A stretch of 50,968 bases of DNA from positions 1 through 50,968 of the forward strand of contig JAEZRM010000141.1 in NCBI GenBank assembly GCA_023412805.1, written 5' to 3'. The notes beneath the pieces were generated by a model that saw only the letters and a program-made list of their open reading frames with translations, was not told where the DNA came from and ran no database searches. Positions within the stretch are counted from its first letter, which is position 1. Every line of letters starts with the position of its first letter. Source of the DNA: Pseudomonadota bacterium. GTDB taxonomy: Bacteria > Pseudomonadota > Alphaproteobacteria > Rhizobiales > Hyphomicrobiaceae. Positions 42,861-50,968 of the stretch are shown piece after piece. The position numbers were made by a program, and so were the translations under genes.

Positions 42861-43302
42861 ATGCGGACAGATGAGCATCAAATCCGAACGCTACTTGATG
42901 ATTTCACTCGTGCGCTGCACGACAAGGACGTCGCGCGGGCAATCAAATGCTTCTCTCCTGATGCGGTGAACTTTGATCTGGACCCGCCCCTGCAGCACGG
43001 GCCGGAAACAGCTCACGATCAGTCTCGTCTCGAGCAGTGGTTCGCTACATGGCAGAGCCCAATCGCTTCAAAGTCGCACGGCCTCAAGATTGCGCTAGGC
43101 GAGGCTGTCGCCTTACGCGTACGGCCTTCAACACATGACGGGAACGCGAACCAGCGGAGAGAAATCCGACCTCTGGTTCCGCAACACGGCGTGCTTCCGC
43201 CGCGAACACGGGCAATGGAAAATCACCCATATGCACAATTCGGTGCCATTTGCGATGGACGGCAGCAAGCGCGCGCTGCTCAATCTGAAGCCTGAGCGGT
43301 GA
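42861..43302 (+). pseudogene. SnoaL/NTF2-like protein with one frameshift
   Basis: MRTDEHQIRTLLDDFTRALH and KDVARAIKCFSPDAVNFDLD start a typical SnoaL-like/ketosteroid-isomerase-fold protein. Near 43110 the sense frame shifts to YAYGLQHMTGTRTSGEKSDL, then WFRNTACFRREHGQWKITHM and the end LLNLKPER at 43302. Rejoined it is about 146 residues, a normal length. Small cone-fold proteins of this kind have many roles; substrate unknown. One indel, so real mutation or error. Confidence 0.72.
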
Positions 43303-43309
43303 TCACCGG

Positions 43310-43489
43310 TTAGCGCTTGCGGTCGCCTTTGTCGCCATGCCCTGGCTTGGCGACCGTCTTTGCCTTCTTACGGCGGTCAGCAGCCAGAGAGCGGCCTACG
43401 TCATCGCTTTCGTTGATGCGCCCGCCCTCGTCGCGTCGGATGTAGCGCTTGTCGCCCTTCGGAGCGATCAGTTCGCGTTTGGAGGTCAT
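43310..43489 (-). CDS. small basic conserved protein
   Basis: 59 residues starting MTSKRELIAPKGDKRYIRRD, with AAGGAC 8 bases before the ATG. Very basic and hydrophilic; middle INESDDVGRSLAADRRKKAK, end HGDKGDRKR. It resembles an uncharacterised small protein family common in Hyphomicrobiales. No hydrophobic segment; composition would suit nucleic-acid binding, which is only a guess. Confidence 0.62.
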   Translation of the reverse strand: MTSKRELIAPKGDKRYIRRDEGGRINESDDVGRSLAADRRKKAKTVAKPGHGDKGDRKR

Positions 43490-43616
43490 TTGCTATGTCC
43501 TTCGGAAAGTAGCCGGTGAGTTCACACAGGGGCTGGCTAAAGCCAGTTTCACCCACCGGGCACTTGATCGCGTGTTCGATGCGACCGTGAAGCCTCGGCC
43601 GGAGAAACTGTTCTAC

Positions 43617-43903
43617 TCTTCGTCGTAAATTTCGGAGTTTCGCTGGCGCTTCTCACGCTCCTGTTCTCGATGCTGTTCAAATGGCTTCCGGATAAACATC
43701 TGCACTGGAGCGACGTCTGGCTGGGCGGGTTTGTAACCGCCCTCATGTTCAACGTCGGTAAATCGGCCATTGCCTGGTACGTGAGTTCGCAAGGACTCGA
43801 GTCGACTTACGGCGCCGCTGCCTCGGTCGTCGTACTGCTGATCTGGGTCTACTACTCCTCGCAAATTCTGCTCTTCGGCGCCGAGATTACGCAGGCATCC
43901 TAG
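43617..43903 (+). pseudogene. C-terminal fragment of a YihY/BrkB membrane protein
   Basis: The frame reads FVVNFGVSLALLTLLFSMLF, then SQGLESTYGAAASVVVLLIW and ILLFGAEITQAS, closely matching residues about 175-268 of the intact protein at 12544-13368. The N-terminal two thirds are missing. Confidence 0.78.
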
Positions 43904-43930
43904 CCTTCATCGACCTCTACGGCACCTGAC

Positions 43931-43955
43931 GGAACACCCGACCGGAATCCGCGTT
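43931..43955 (+). promoter_or_regulatory. EcfG-type promoter before a broken gene
   Basis: GGAAC (43931-43935), 16-base spacer, CGTT (43952-43955): exact. A good ribosome-binding site (AAAGGAG) follows, then GTG AGC TTT TAA at 43980, a three-codon frame. The gene it served appears to be lost or shifted; the cytochrome-like fragment downstream is a candidate. Confidence 0.6.
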
Positions 43956-44136
43956 GAAATGCGAAAGGAGAAACGACGCGTGAGCTTTTAAGCGGACCCC
44001 TACTGGCCAATCATTTCTGGAACGACGCGGCGCGCTCCGCGAGACGACTGAATCCATCGGCGAGATCCTCGTGCCGAGTCAGCCGCCGCGACGACCTCGC
44101 AGTGTGTCCTGCCCGACCTGAAAACCACGCACTTAA

Positions 44137-44402
44137 GAGGGGGTTCAATTTACGAACGAGAAATACTCGCATTGCCATGCCATAACGCACGACGATATCC
44201 CGTCTCACGCGATCGTCATCAGGCAATTGTACACGCGATTCCCAATCCCGATGTTGGTCGATGCGCGAGAGCTCGGTGTGATTGCCGGTCACGATGAAAT
44301 GCCGATGTTTTCGATGGCGGCATCGGATGTCCGTGCACTTCTTGCCTATATAGACTCACTGGCACCGCACGCTCCCGGATATGTTCGGAACGAGAGTCGA
44401 TA
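44137..44402 (+). pseudogene. cytochrome-c-like fragment with a broken heme motif
   Basis: The frame reads YSHCHAITHDDIPSHA, later FPIPMLVDARELGVIAGHDE and MPMFSMAASDVRALLAYIDS to a stop at 44402. The MPMFS then DVRALLAYIDSL pattern is the C-terminal half of small c-type cytochromes (axial methionine region). The heme site reads Y-S-H-C-H where C-x-x-C-H is expected, so the first cysteine is missing, and there is no start codon or signal peptide in frame. Likely a decayed gene. The gap 43956-44136 shows no other gene. Confidence 0.5.
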
Positions 44403-44570
44403 GGGCCTCATTCGGCTCAGCCCAGCGATTGTAGAGCGCGCCAGCGCTGCCGCCCTCGCTGCCCCTGCCAACATGTCCGCCCAGTCCGCCGCCATGCGCC
44501 GCGAGATCCCGTGGCATCTCATCGCCGATCAACTACGATAGCCAGTCAACGGCATCTGCGTCGGATTTCA

Positions 44571-45766
44571 CTAGGCCACGACCGCCGCCGCGATCATTCC
44601 AACCGAAAGCGCGGCTCCGGCCAGCGGCACCCAGCATGGGACAGTGAAGACGCCCTCGCCGGCCGGTCTCAGCCTCTGAATGCGCCAGAGGGCGATGTCG
44701 ACGGCCGCGAAAATCCCGAGCGTCAAGGCGTTCGCAAGAGCCAACAGCTGAACGGTAGGATCAAGGCCGTTACCAGCACGATAACTCCCGCTAGGACCGT
44801 GGCTGCGATGGGCGTCTGGGTTCGCGGGTTGACGCGGCCGAGTGTGGCAGGCAACTGGCGACGTCGAGCCATGCCGTAGAACAGCCGCGCCAGCATCATG
44901 ATCTCGACCAGGACGCCGTTAGCTACGGCCAATGCGCCCACAGCGGCAAACAGGCTCGCATACGGACCCTTGAACAAGTCGAGCAGCGGGTTCGCGCCGC
45001 CCCGGCCTGAAAACACGAGCAATGTCGCCACGACGACATAGAGAAGTGTGCTCACGGCGATAGCGCCGAGAATGGCATACGTCACCGTGCGGTGCGGATC
45101 CTTGGTCTCCTCAGACATATTGACCAGGCTTTCGAAGCCGATGAAGGCAAAGAATGCAATGAAGGCACCGGCAACGACGCCCTGCCAAGCTGCTGGGCTC
45201 GTGGGCAACATGCTCCCGACATCGAAGCTTGGCGCGGCGAGAAAGCCCATCCAGGCGGCCATGACGAGGCCCAGGATCTCAACAGTACCGATAGCAGCCG
45301 CGAAGTGGACGCTCTCACGCACTCCAGCGATTGCGAGCACAGTGAAGGCGACGACCAACAAGGCTATGAGGGCTGACGGCGGCAAGTGGATGAAGACGGA
45401 GAGATAATAGACCGCGCCGCTTGCAATGGAGGCTGCGGCGACCGCAACCGCGAGCGTGAGGGCTACGCCGGTGATCTGTGCGGCCCGGTCGGAGCTGAAG
45501 CCTTCCTTGACGAAGGCAGCTGCCCCGGCAGCTTCCGGAAAGCGACTCGCCAGTTCCGCGAAGCACAAGCCGGTAAGGCCGGCCGTAATCCCAGCAAGCA
45601 AGAATGACAGCGGTGCGGCCGGGCCGACACGTCCGATGACCGATGCGATCGCAACGAAGATGCCGGCGCCGACGATGACAGCGAGCCCGTAGAGGAGGAG
45701 CGGCCAGAAGGTGAGCGAGCGGCGTAATGTAACATGCGCGGTTGCTCGATTGTTATCGGGCGTCAT
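44571..45766 (-). pseudogene. APC-family amino-acid permease, frameshifted near its end
   Basis: 347 codons open from the ATG at 45766 with about ten membrane segments (LLYGLAVIVGAGIFVAIASV near the start, IAFFAFIGFESLVNMSEETK in the middle), typical of APC amino-acid/polyamine permeases. Near 44755 the sense frame shifts to LLALANALTLGIFAAVDIAL and ends at 44571 with PLAGAALSVGMIAAAVVA. Rejoined length about 398. The truncated protein would lose the last two helices. The zone 44403-44570 holds only this end. Confidence 0.78.
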
Positions 45767-45907
45767 TCCAGCTCCGGGCTGATGCTTGTTTGAAAGAGGC
45801 GGCGCGGGCTCAACTCAGCGAACACACGTGCACCAGTTTTATCAGGAAAGAAGGCCGGTCTCTCAAGCTCGGTGCGAACTTGCGTAGATACAGCAAATAC
45901 AACCGAT

Positions 45908-45932
45908 GGAACCTTGTCCTCTGCCGTACGTT
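45908..45932 (+). promoter_or_regulatory. EcfG-type promoter of the PAS kinase
   Basis: GGAAC (45908-45912), 16-base spacer, CGTT (45929-45932): exact. It rules out the ATG at 45906 as the start and lies 36 bases before a GTG at 45969, the usual spacing in this window. Confidence 0.75.
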
Positions 45933-45968
45933 CTTAGCCGGATGGCAGCGAGCAATGTGGGGGCAGTC

Positions 45969-48617
45969 GTGAATTCCCAGAGGTTAGCAGGCCGCCCCGA
46001 GGATCTGGCGGCCCTTCCGGCAAGCGCGATGAGCCTTCTCGTCCCACCCGAGCACTTCCTGGAGGCGCTCCCGATCGCCATATACGCGTGCGCCGCCGAT
46101 GGTCGGATTCTTTGGTTCAACGAACGCGCCTGCCGACTGTGGGGACGAACGCCACGGGTGGGGGACCCCCACGAGCTATACTGTGGCGCGTATACCGTGT
46201 TCGCGGGTGAGCGGCGGATACCGCCCGAAGAGACCCCCATGGCCGAGGTGCTTCGTACCGGCACACCGATACGCGGTGCAGAAGCGCGCGTCCAGCGCCC
46301 GGACGGTTCCGAAGTCTGGGCCGAGATCCACATCGAACCCGTACGAGATGAGGCGGGAGCTGTCATAGGCGCAATAAATTGCTTTCATGAGACCAATGGC
46401 CCCCCGCGCGAGCATATGCGTTGGCTCGCCGAGGCTTATGACAATGCAAGGATTGGCATCGCGGAGGTCGGGCGGGACGGGAAGTTGCGCCGCCTCAATG
46501 CGCATCTTCGGGATATTTTCCAGGCCGCTCCCGAACACAAAACGGTCTTCGACCTGATACACGGCGATGACCGTGAAGCGCTAATTTCCCTGTTCGAGCA
46601 GCAGCTGGCCGGTCACCTCGATCATTATGAGCTCGAGCTTCGATTGAGCCCCGAAAACGGGGAGCACCGCTGGGTAAGCATCAGCTCTCGGGGCGTTAAG
46701 GATACGCAAGGAACCCACCAGAGCGCTTTCTGGATCGTGCGCGACATCAGCCCACGGAAGGCATCCGAGAAGCGGCTGGAAAGCTTCAGCAAGAGCCAGA
46801 CCGCACTTCATACGCTGACGGCCACCCTGCAGAGGGTCGGTGCGCCGGACGAAGTATACTCGGCCGCTATCGATGCAATCCGCCGGTCCCTTCAATGCTC
46901 GCGCGCGTCTGTGCTGCTGTTAGATGCGCAAGGGGTGATGCGCTTCGAGATGGCGCGAGGACTCTCCCGTACTTACATGGAGGCGGTAGAGGGACATTCT
47001 CCATGGGATGCGGGCACCGCTGATGCTCGCCCTATCTGCATAGACGATGTTGTCGCATCGGGTCTGGCCGACGATCTTAAGGGCGCGGTATTGCAGGAGG
47101 GTATCCGGGCACTGGCATTCATTCCCATCGAAAGCCAAGACCGCCTGCTCGGAAAGTTCATGGTCTACTACGATGAGCCCCATTCCTTCTCGCGGGCCGA
47201 GATAGACACGGCCCGGACCATAGCTCGGCACGTGAGTTTCAGCCTGGAGAGGCTGCATTCGCAGCACTCGGCGCAGCATCTGGCCGCCATCGTGGAATCG
47301 TCCTGGGACGCGATCGTAAGCAAGGACACAAATGCGATTATCACGAGCTGGAACGCGGGGGCTGAACGATTGTTCGGCTACACAGTCGCAGAAGCGGTCG
47401 GAAAGCCGATCACAATGGTTATACCGCCGGATCGTCTGGATGAAGAGCCCAATATCCTGGCCCGAATCCGCAGAGGCGAGCGGGTCGATCCATTCGAGAC
47501 CGTTCGCAAACGGCGTGATGGCGCGCTCATCGACGTATCGCTGACGATATCCCCGATCCGCGACAGTGCAGGTCGCATCGTGGGCGCTTCAAAAATCGCC
47601 CGTGATATTTCGGGGCAAAAGGCGGCCGAACGCAGCCTGCGGGAAAGCGAGCAGCGGCTGCACGATCTCTTATCGGCAATTCCGGCTGCCATCTACACAA
47701 CGGATGCCGACGGGAGGCTGACCTACTTCAATGATGCCGCGGTTGAGTTCTCCGGTCGACGACCCGCTCTCGGCGTTGACAGATTTTGCGTAAGCTGGAA
47801 ACTCTTCAAACCAAGCGGGGAGCCTCTGCCGCACGATGAATGTCCGATGGCGCTCTCTCTCAGGGAGGGCCGGCCGGTCCGCGGCGTAGAGGCGGTGGCA
47901 GAGCGACCTGACGGTACACGGGTCCCATTCATTCCCTATCCAACACCTCTGCGCGACAGCTCCGGCAAGATTGTCGGTGCTATCAACATGCTCGTCGATA
48001 TAAGCCAGAGGAAGGAGGCCGAAACGCAACAACGGCTTCTCCTCCACGAGCTGAACCATCGTGTGAAAAACAACATGCAGATGCTCCAGGCCCTGCTTGC
48101 GCGCTCAGCACGTCGGGCCTCAAGCTCGGAGGCGCGGTTGAGCTTGGAGGAGGCATCGGCCCGCGTCGCAGCTCTCGCGTCGGCCCAGCGGGTCCTATAC
48201 GGGCAATCCGGCGGGCAGTTGTTCGCATCAGACCGGCTTGTGAAGGAGGTTTGCGACGCGGCGCGCCAGACGTTCCCAGCGGCGGTGACTTTGACGCATG
48301 AAGCGGCATCCATCGAGCTCAACAACGACATCGCGATGCCGCTCGCGCTGATCTTAAATGAACTGCTCACCAATGCCGTCAAGCATGGAGCACGGGGCAT
48401 AAATGAAGCAGAGGTACGGGTATCGCTTCAGCAATCGGAGGGAGATTTGGTACTTTCGGTTGAAGACGATGGACCAGGCTTTGATCTGGAGAGCGTGCGT
48501 AAATCTTCATCCGGCATCCAGCTTATCGGAGGGATAGCCCGGCAGGTTGCCGGCAACCTCACGATCACCCGAAGGCCCCGCACCCGCGTAACTTTGCGAT
48601 TTCCGGTGAAAACCTGA
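45969..48617 (+). CDS. multi-PAS/GAF soluble sensor histidine kinase
   Basis: 882 residues from the GTG at 45969, which has GGGGG 5 bases upstream; an ATG at 45942 would need a near-leaderless message. No membrane segments. Order: PAS (about 15-130), PAS (135-250), GAF (265-415), PAS (420-535), PAS (540-670), HisKA_2-type box LLLHELNHRVKNNMQMLQAL with the phospho-histidine, and ATPase with LILNELLTNAVKHGA and SVEDDGPGFDLESV. PAS/GAF input suggests sensing of redox state, light or a small ligand. It overlaps the receiver gene by one base. EcfG control suggests feedback in the stress network. Confidence 0.9.
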   Translation: MNSQRLAGRPEDLAALPASAMSLLVPPEHFLEALPIAIYACAADGRILWFNERACRLWGRTPRVGDPHELYCGAYTVFAGERRIPPEETPMAEVLRTGTPIRGAEARVQRPDGSEVWAEIHIEPVRDEAGAVIGAINCFHETNGPPREHMRWLAEAYDNARIGIAEVGRDGKLRRLNAHLRDIFQAAPEHKTVFDLIHGDDREALISLFEQQLAGHLDHYELELRLSPENGEHRWVSISSRGVKDTQGTHQSAFWIVRDISPRKASEKRLESFSKSQTALHTLTATLQRVGAPDEVYSAAIDAIRRSLQCSRASVLLLDAQGVMRFEMARGLSRTYMEAVEGHSPWDAGTADARPICIDDVVASGLADDLKGAVLQEGIRALAFIPIESQDRLLGKFMVYYDEPHSFSRAEIDTARTIARHVSFSLERLHSQHSAQHLAAIVESSWDAIVSKDTNAIITSWNAGAERLFGYTVAEAVGKPITMVIPPDRLDEEPNILARIRRGERVDPFETVRKRRDGALIDVSLTISPIRDSAGRIVGASKIARDISGQKAAERSLRESEQRLHDLLSAIPAAIYTTDADGRLTYFNDAAVEFSGRRPALGVDRFCVSWKLFKPSGEPLPHDECPMALSLREGRPVRGVEAVAERPDGTRVPFIPYPTPLRDSSGKIVGAINMLVDISQRKEAETQQRLLLHELNHRVKNNMQMLQALLARSARRASSSEARLSLEEASARVAALASAQRVLYGQSGGQLFASDRLVKEVCDAARQTFPAAVTLTHEAASIELNNDIAMPLALILNELLTNAVKHGARGINEAEVRVSLQQSEGDLVLSVEDDGPGFDLESVRKSSSGIQLIGGIARQVAGNLTITRRPRTRVTLRFPVKT

Positions 48618-49102
48618 TGATTTTTGACCGACTTGACACGACGCGGCTGCCCGAGATCACAGCATCACCGGTCAGGGCTCCGATCATACTCAACATGCGC
48701 GACGATGGGATTGGAGCGGAGAAGGTGTCATCGCAGGGCGACGTTGTGCTCATAGTCGAGGATGATTTTCTCATCGCGATGGATTTGGAGGCGGCCCTCA
48801 CCGATGCGGGATACAAAGTAGCTGCCGTAGCAGTAACCGCTGATGAGGCAATTGCTTTGGTCTCCGCGCACGCACCGGCCGTCGTTCTCATGGATATCCG
48901 ACTGCTAGGCGACCGCGATGGGATCGATGCCGCCCTGGAGATCTATCGCTTATATGGCATTCGCTCGGTGTTCACGAGCGCCCACTCAGATGAAGAATCT
49001 CGCCGTCGAGCGGAGCCGGCAATGCCCTACGGCTGGATTGAGAAGCCCTATGCGGTCGGTACGATCGTGAGTTTTCTTCAACGCCTCAAAGATACCACCT
49101 GA
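48617..49102 (+). CDS. single-domain response regulator
   Basis: 161 residues, ATG sharing one base with the kinase stop. A receiver domain from about residue 42: VVLIVEDDFLIAMDLEAALT with the acidic pair, phospho-accepting aspartate in VVLMDIRLLGDRDGIDAA, FTSAHSD with the switch threonine/serine, and the lysine in YGWIEKPYAV. No output domain, so it probably acts by protein contact or as a phosphate shuttle. The first 40 residues are unlike any domain; an internal ATG at 48695 would remove most of them. Clear partner of the upstream kinase. Confidence 0.9.
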   Translation: MIFDRLDTTRLPEITASPVRAPIILNMRDDGIGAEKVSSQGDVVLIVEDDFLIAMDLEAALTDAGYKVAAVAVTADEAIALVSAHAPAVVLMDIRLLGDRDGIDAALEIYRLYGIRSVFTSAHSDEESRRRAEPAMPYGWIEKPYAVGTIVSFLQRLKDTT

Positions 49103-49150
49103 TTTATTTTTGTCGGAGCGGAATGCTGCCGCTGAGCGGAAAGCTTGGCG

Positions 49151-49243
49151 TTACTGCCCCATCGCGTACATCTGCAATGCGATGCCGATAAGGACGACGT
49201 GCGCGCCAACGAGCCGAACAAAAGGTACGACGAAGTCGCGCAT
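49151..49243 (-). CDS. possible 30-residue membrane microprotein
   Basis: MRDFVVPFVRLVGAHVVLIG then IALQMYAMGQ: one hydrophobic helix. GAGGAT lies 8 bases before the ATG. It follows the frame ending at 49257 on the same strand by 13 bases. No homology can be judged at this length. Confidence 0.35.
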   Translation of the reverse strand: MRDFVVPFVRLVGAHVVLIGIALQMYAMGQ

Positions 49244-49256
49244 CGGATGATCCTCA

Positions 49257-49412
49257 TTATGGCTGCGTTAGTCGACCCGCACGTCTAAGCGACTGGAGAC
49301 TGGCCTCAAGAACGCAATCTGTGGGGATTTGTTCCGAGTTGGCGAATACGTATCCGGTCGGACTCAAGACGTGCTTAATGCCGCCGCTTAAAGCGCTCTC
49401 CTCGGTCAGCAT
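49257..49412 (-). CDS. possible 51-residue small protein
   Basis: Starts MLTEESALSGGIKHVLSPTG and continues YVFANSEQIPTDCVLEASLQ to a basic end. It reads like a natural small protein, but an overlapping frame also looks plausible and no ribosome-binding site stands out. If real, it forms a pair with the microprotein downstream. Confidence 0.33.
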   Translation of the reverse strand: MLTEESALSGGIKHVLSPTGYVFANSEQIPTDCVLEASLQSLRRAGRLTQP

Positions 49413-49634
49413 TGGCGGCCCGCCACGTAGCCGTCTTCACTTTCTGCCAATGGGGACATCGTCCCGACCGGTACGGCAGATCCACCAGCACGACTGCTCA
49501 CCGTGCTCGGCTCTTATCGTCGATCCGCATTTTGTTGAGTGCTCGAGAAGATCGACCGCCAAACTGGCCTACGGCTCACCAAGAAGTCGGCGTCGCCTGA
49601 GGTACTTGCGCTTAGCCACGCCAAGGCACGCGAA

Positions 49635-50018
49635 ATGCGACACCTAAATCTCACAAGCTCGATCATCCTCGTGGTGGACATCTCCTCGGCACTCGAAGAT
49701 GCGGGTGCGGCAGTGGAGATCGCCGGGTCCGTTGACGAAGCCCTCTTTCTCGTGGACGGACAAACGTTCGATGGCGCGGTCATTGACTTCGCTCTCGGCG
49801 ATCAGACGGCGCAAAGCCTGTGCGACGTCCTTGTCCCCCGTGGCGTCCCAATTGTGATGTACACGGCCTCCAGCCTGGCAATCGCCGACCCATCCATATC
49901 GGTGTTGGCAAAGCCAGCGCCGACTATGGTGCTTCTCGAATGTGTTGAGCGGGCCATGGAGCGGGCTCGAGCCGGTGGTGCCGTGCACAGGTTCGAGAAA
50001 AACCGGCACGCGAGCTAA
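49635..50018 (+). pseudogene. response regulator with a deletion in its acidic pocket
   Basis: From MRHLNLTSSIILVV the receiver reads DISSALEDAGAAVEIAGSVD, the phospho-acceptor in GAVIDFALGD, VMYTASS and VLAKPAP. Between ILVV and DISSALED about eight residues are missing, including the acidic pair needed to bind magnesium. The frame stays open to 50018, so a protein could be made but should not be phosphorylated. It may be an in-frame-deleted copy or have a changed role. Confidence 0.6.
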
Positions 50019-50076
50019 CGTTGAGCGCGATGGAACGCGCCTCGGACGCTGGGCTGAAAAAGAATGGCAGTGGGAC

Positions 50077-50407
50077 ATGGAAGGCTTCATCGACCACATC
50101 GAAAACGCTACTGAAGACAATAGTCATTTCCGCCGTGTCGTTTACACCGGCGAACATCTTCAGCTCGTTCTGATGTCGATTGCTCCAGGTACAACATCAA
50201 GAACGCCGGCGAAAAGCCCCTCAAGCTGTATACGATCTACGGCCCGCCTCATCATCGCGACGGATACGTGGCTGCCACAAAAGATGAAGCAATCAAGGCG
50301 CGTGAAGAATTCGACGGCAAGACCACGGAAAAACGAACTTCCTAAAAGCTTACCGAAAGGACTCTGCCGAGGAACCACTCGCTGCTCCGACCGAGTTAGC
50401 AGCATGA
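50077..50407 (+). pseudogene. cupin protein lacking its metal-binding core
   Basis: MEGFIDHIENATEDNSHFRR and LQLVLMSIAPG are the start of a small cupin family; after a deletion and frame change NIKNAGEKPLKLYTIYGPPH and HHRDGYVAATKDEA are its end, followed in a third frame by FLKAYRKDSAEEPLAAPTEL to 50407. About 50 residues with the histidine-rich metal site are gone. A 35-codon frame (50404-50511) overlaps its end by ATGA and is probably not a gene. Confidence 0.65.
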
Positions 50408-50515
50408 CCGCTGAACGCCCTCTGGAAGCGGTCATAGGCCCCGCGGGCGCCTTCCCCCCAGCCCGCCGGCCTCAGTACTCCCCGTACCCGCGCCTCATCA
50501 TCGAAGGATAGTCGT

Positions 50516-50848
50516 ATGAGCCTCGACATCGCACTCGTCGTCCGCAGTTTTTGCCGGGACCCACTGAACCGCAAGCTCGCTCATGGACTGACGAAGCTTG
50601 CGCCCTCGGACTTTGCCTTCAAGGAGCTGAGGATCGATGACCCTGTACAATCAAAATGATGACGCCAACCAAGCGCCTCAGGTAAAGCGGCTCAAATCGG
50701 AGATTGCTGCCGCGAAGGGCATTCTCGTTGTGACGTCCGAATACAATCGATCCATACGGGCGTTCTGAAGATGCGCTCGATCACGCATCGCGGCCCTACG
50801 GCCATAGCGCCTGGGCCGGCAAGCCTGCGGGGGTTATTGGTATTGGTC
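50516..50848 (+). pseudogene. NADPH-dependent FMN reductase, frameshifted and cut by an IS
   Basis: MSLDIALVVRSFCRDPLNRK, then LYNQNDDANQAPQVKRLKSE, then AKGILVVTSEYNRSI and DALDHASRPYGHSAWAGKPA in successive frames: the order of a ChrR-type flavodoxin-fold reductase. At least two frameshifts. Homology stops after GVIGI near 50848, where the insertion element begins, removing the last third. Confidence 0.72.
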
Positions 50849-50968
50849 TGCTCCCCTGAAGTGGCTCCGGTCTGAGTGAGCGAATCCGGCTATTCCAACC
50901 TCGATCGAGGAGAAGATGGAATGGCACGGAAGCGATACACGACGGAGCAGATCATCGGGTTTCTGCGG
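50849..50968 (+). mobile_element. left end of an IS3-family insertion sequence
   Basis: The terminal region begins near TGCTCCCCTGAAGTGGCTCC at 50849 and carries a transposase OrfA start at 50921 (MARKRYTTEQIIGFL, preceded by GAGGAG), the usual beginning of OrfA in the IS3 family. OrfA is cut by the window end after 16 codons. The exact terminal repeat needs the other end. Confidence 0.75.

Noticed and set aside
1..50968. CRISPR arrays, tRNA or rRNA genes
   Set aside because: No regularly spaced repeats, cloverleaf or rRNA-like sequence was seen on either strand.

Overview
The window looks like chromosomal DNA of an alphaproteobacterium of the order Hyphomicrobiales, probably near Bradyrhizobium, Rhodopseudomonas or Afipia. 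This rests on the G+C-rich coding style, the PE-LIG-POL form of LigD, the imuA-imuB-dnaE2 cassette, alphaproteobacterial direct-repeat LexA boxes (GAAC-N7-GAAC), many EcfG-type general-stress promoters (GGAAC-N16/17-CGTT) and many small conserved proteins typical of this order. It is an accessory region for DNA repair and stress survival. Intact genes are mixed with many frameshifted or truncated copies.

Layout. 0.2-0.8 kb: periplasmic Cu/Zn superoxide dismutase. 1.1-5.9 kb: non-homologous end joining (ligD and a small companion gene, divergent from ku), a SemiSWEET transporter and a 3-methyladenine DNA glycosylase. 6.4-13.9 kb: a long tight run of co-directional genes behind one EcfG promoter (SDR, zinc alcohol dehydrogenase, SDR-DoxX fusion, DUF2269 membrane protein, DUF892 protein, FAD-Rieske oxidoreductase, YihY membrane protein). 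13.9-15.4 kb: second DUF892 protein, CinA-type amidohydrolase, iron-permease-like protein. 15.4-18.9 kb, minus strand: small membrane proteins, exonuclease III and an MddA-like methyltransferase. 19.0-27.7 kb: a decayed zone with a thioredoxin-reductase-like enzyme, a NepR-like protein, two structured RNA candidates, and remnants of RusA, a sensor kinase, SRAP and two ligase copies. 27.8-33.3 kb: intact SOS mutagenesis cassette. 33.5-37.5 kb: small stress proteins, then a LexA-controlled radical SAM / UdgX repair pair whose first gene is frameshifted. 37.5-44.4 kb: small stress genes, a SpoT-type HD hydrolase, and an intact ATP-dependent ligase plus HWE-type kinase pair. 44.6-50.8 kb: broken amino-acid permease, multi-PAS kinase with its receiver, and three decayed genes. 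50.85 kb to the end: the left end of an IS3-family element.

Two regulatory circuits tie the window together. The general stress response (EcfG/PhyR/NepR) appears to drive ligD, ku, sodC, the oxidoreductase operon, several small coiled-coil proteins, the HD hydrolase and the PAS kinase. The SOS response appears to drive imuA-imuB-dnaE2, the radical SAM/UdgX pair and one small uncharacterised protein, through three GAAC-N7-GAAC boxes, two of which are the same 15-mer. The most novel material is the pair of C-rich-loop hairpin RNAs at 22.6 and 23.9 kb, the back-to-back EcfG promoters that form a palindrome between ligD and ku, and the SOS box in front of an unknown small gene at 38.5 kb. Translations, boundaries and promoter spacings were read by eye. 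Many single-base frameshifts could be assembly errors rather than true decay.
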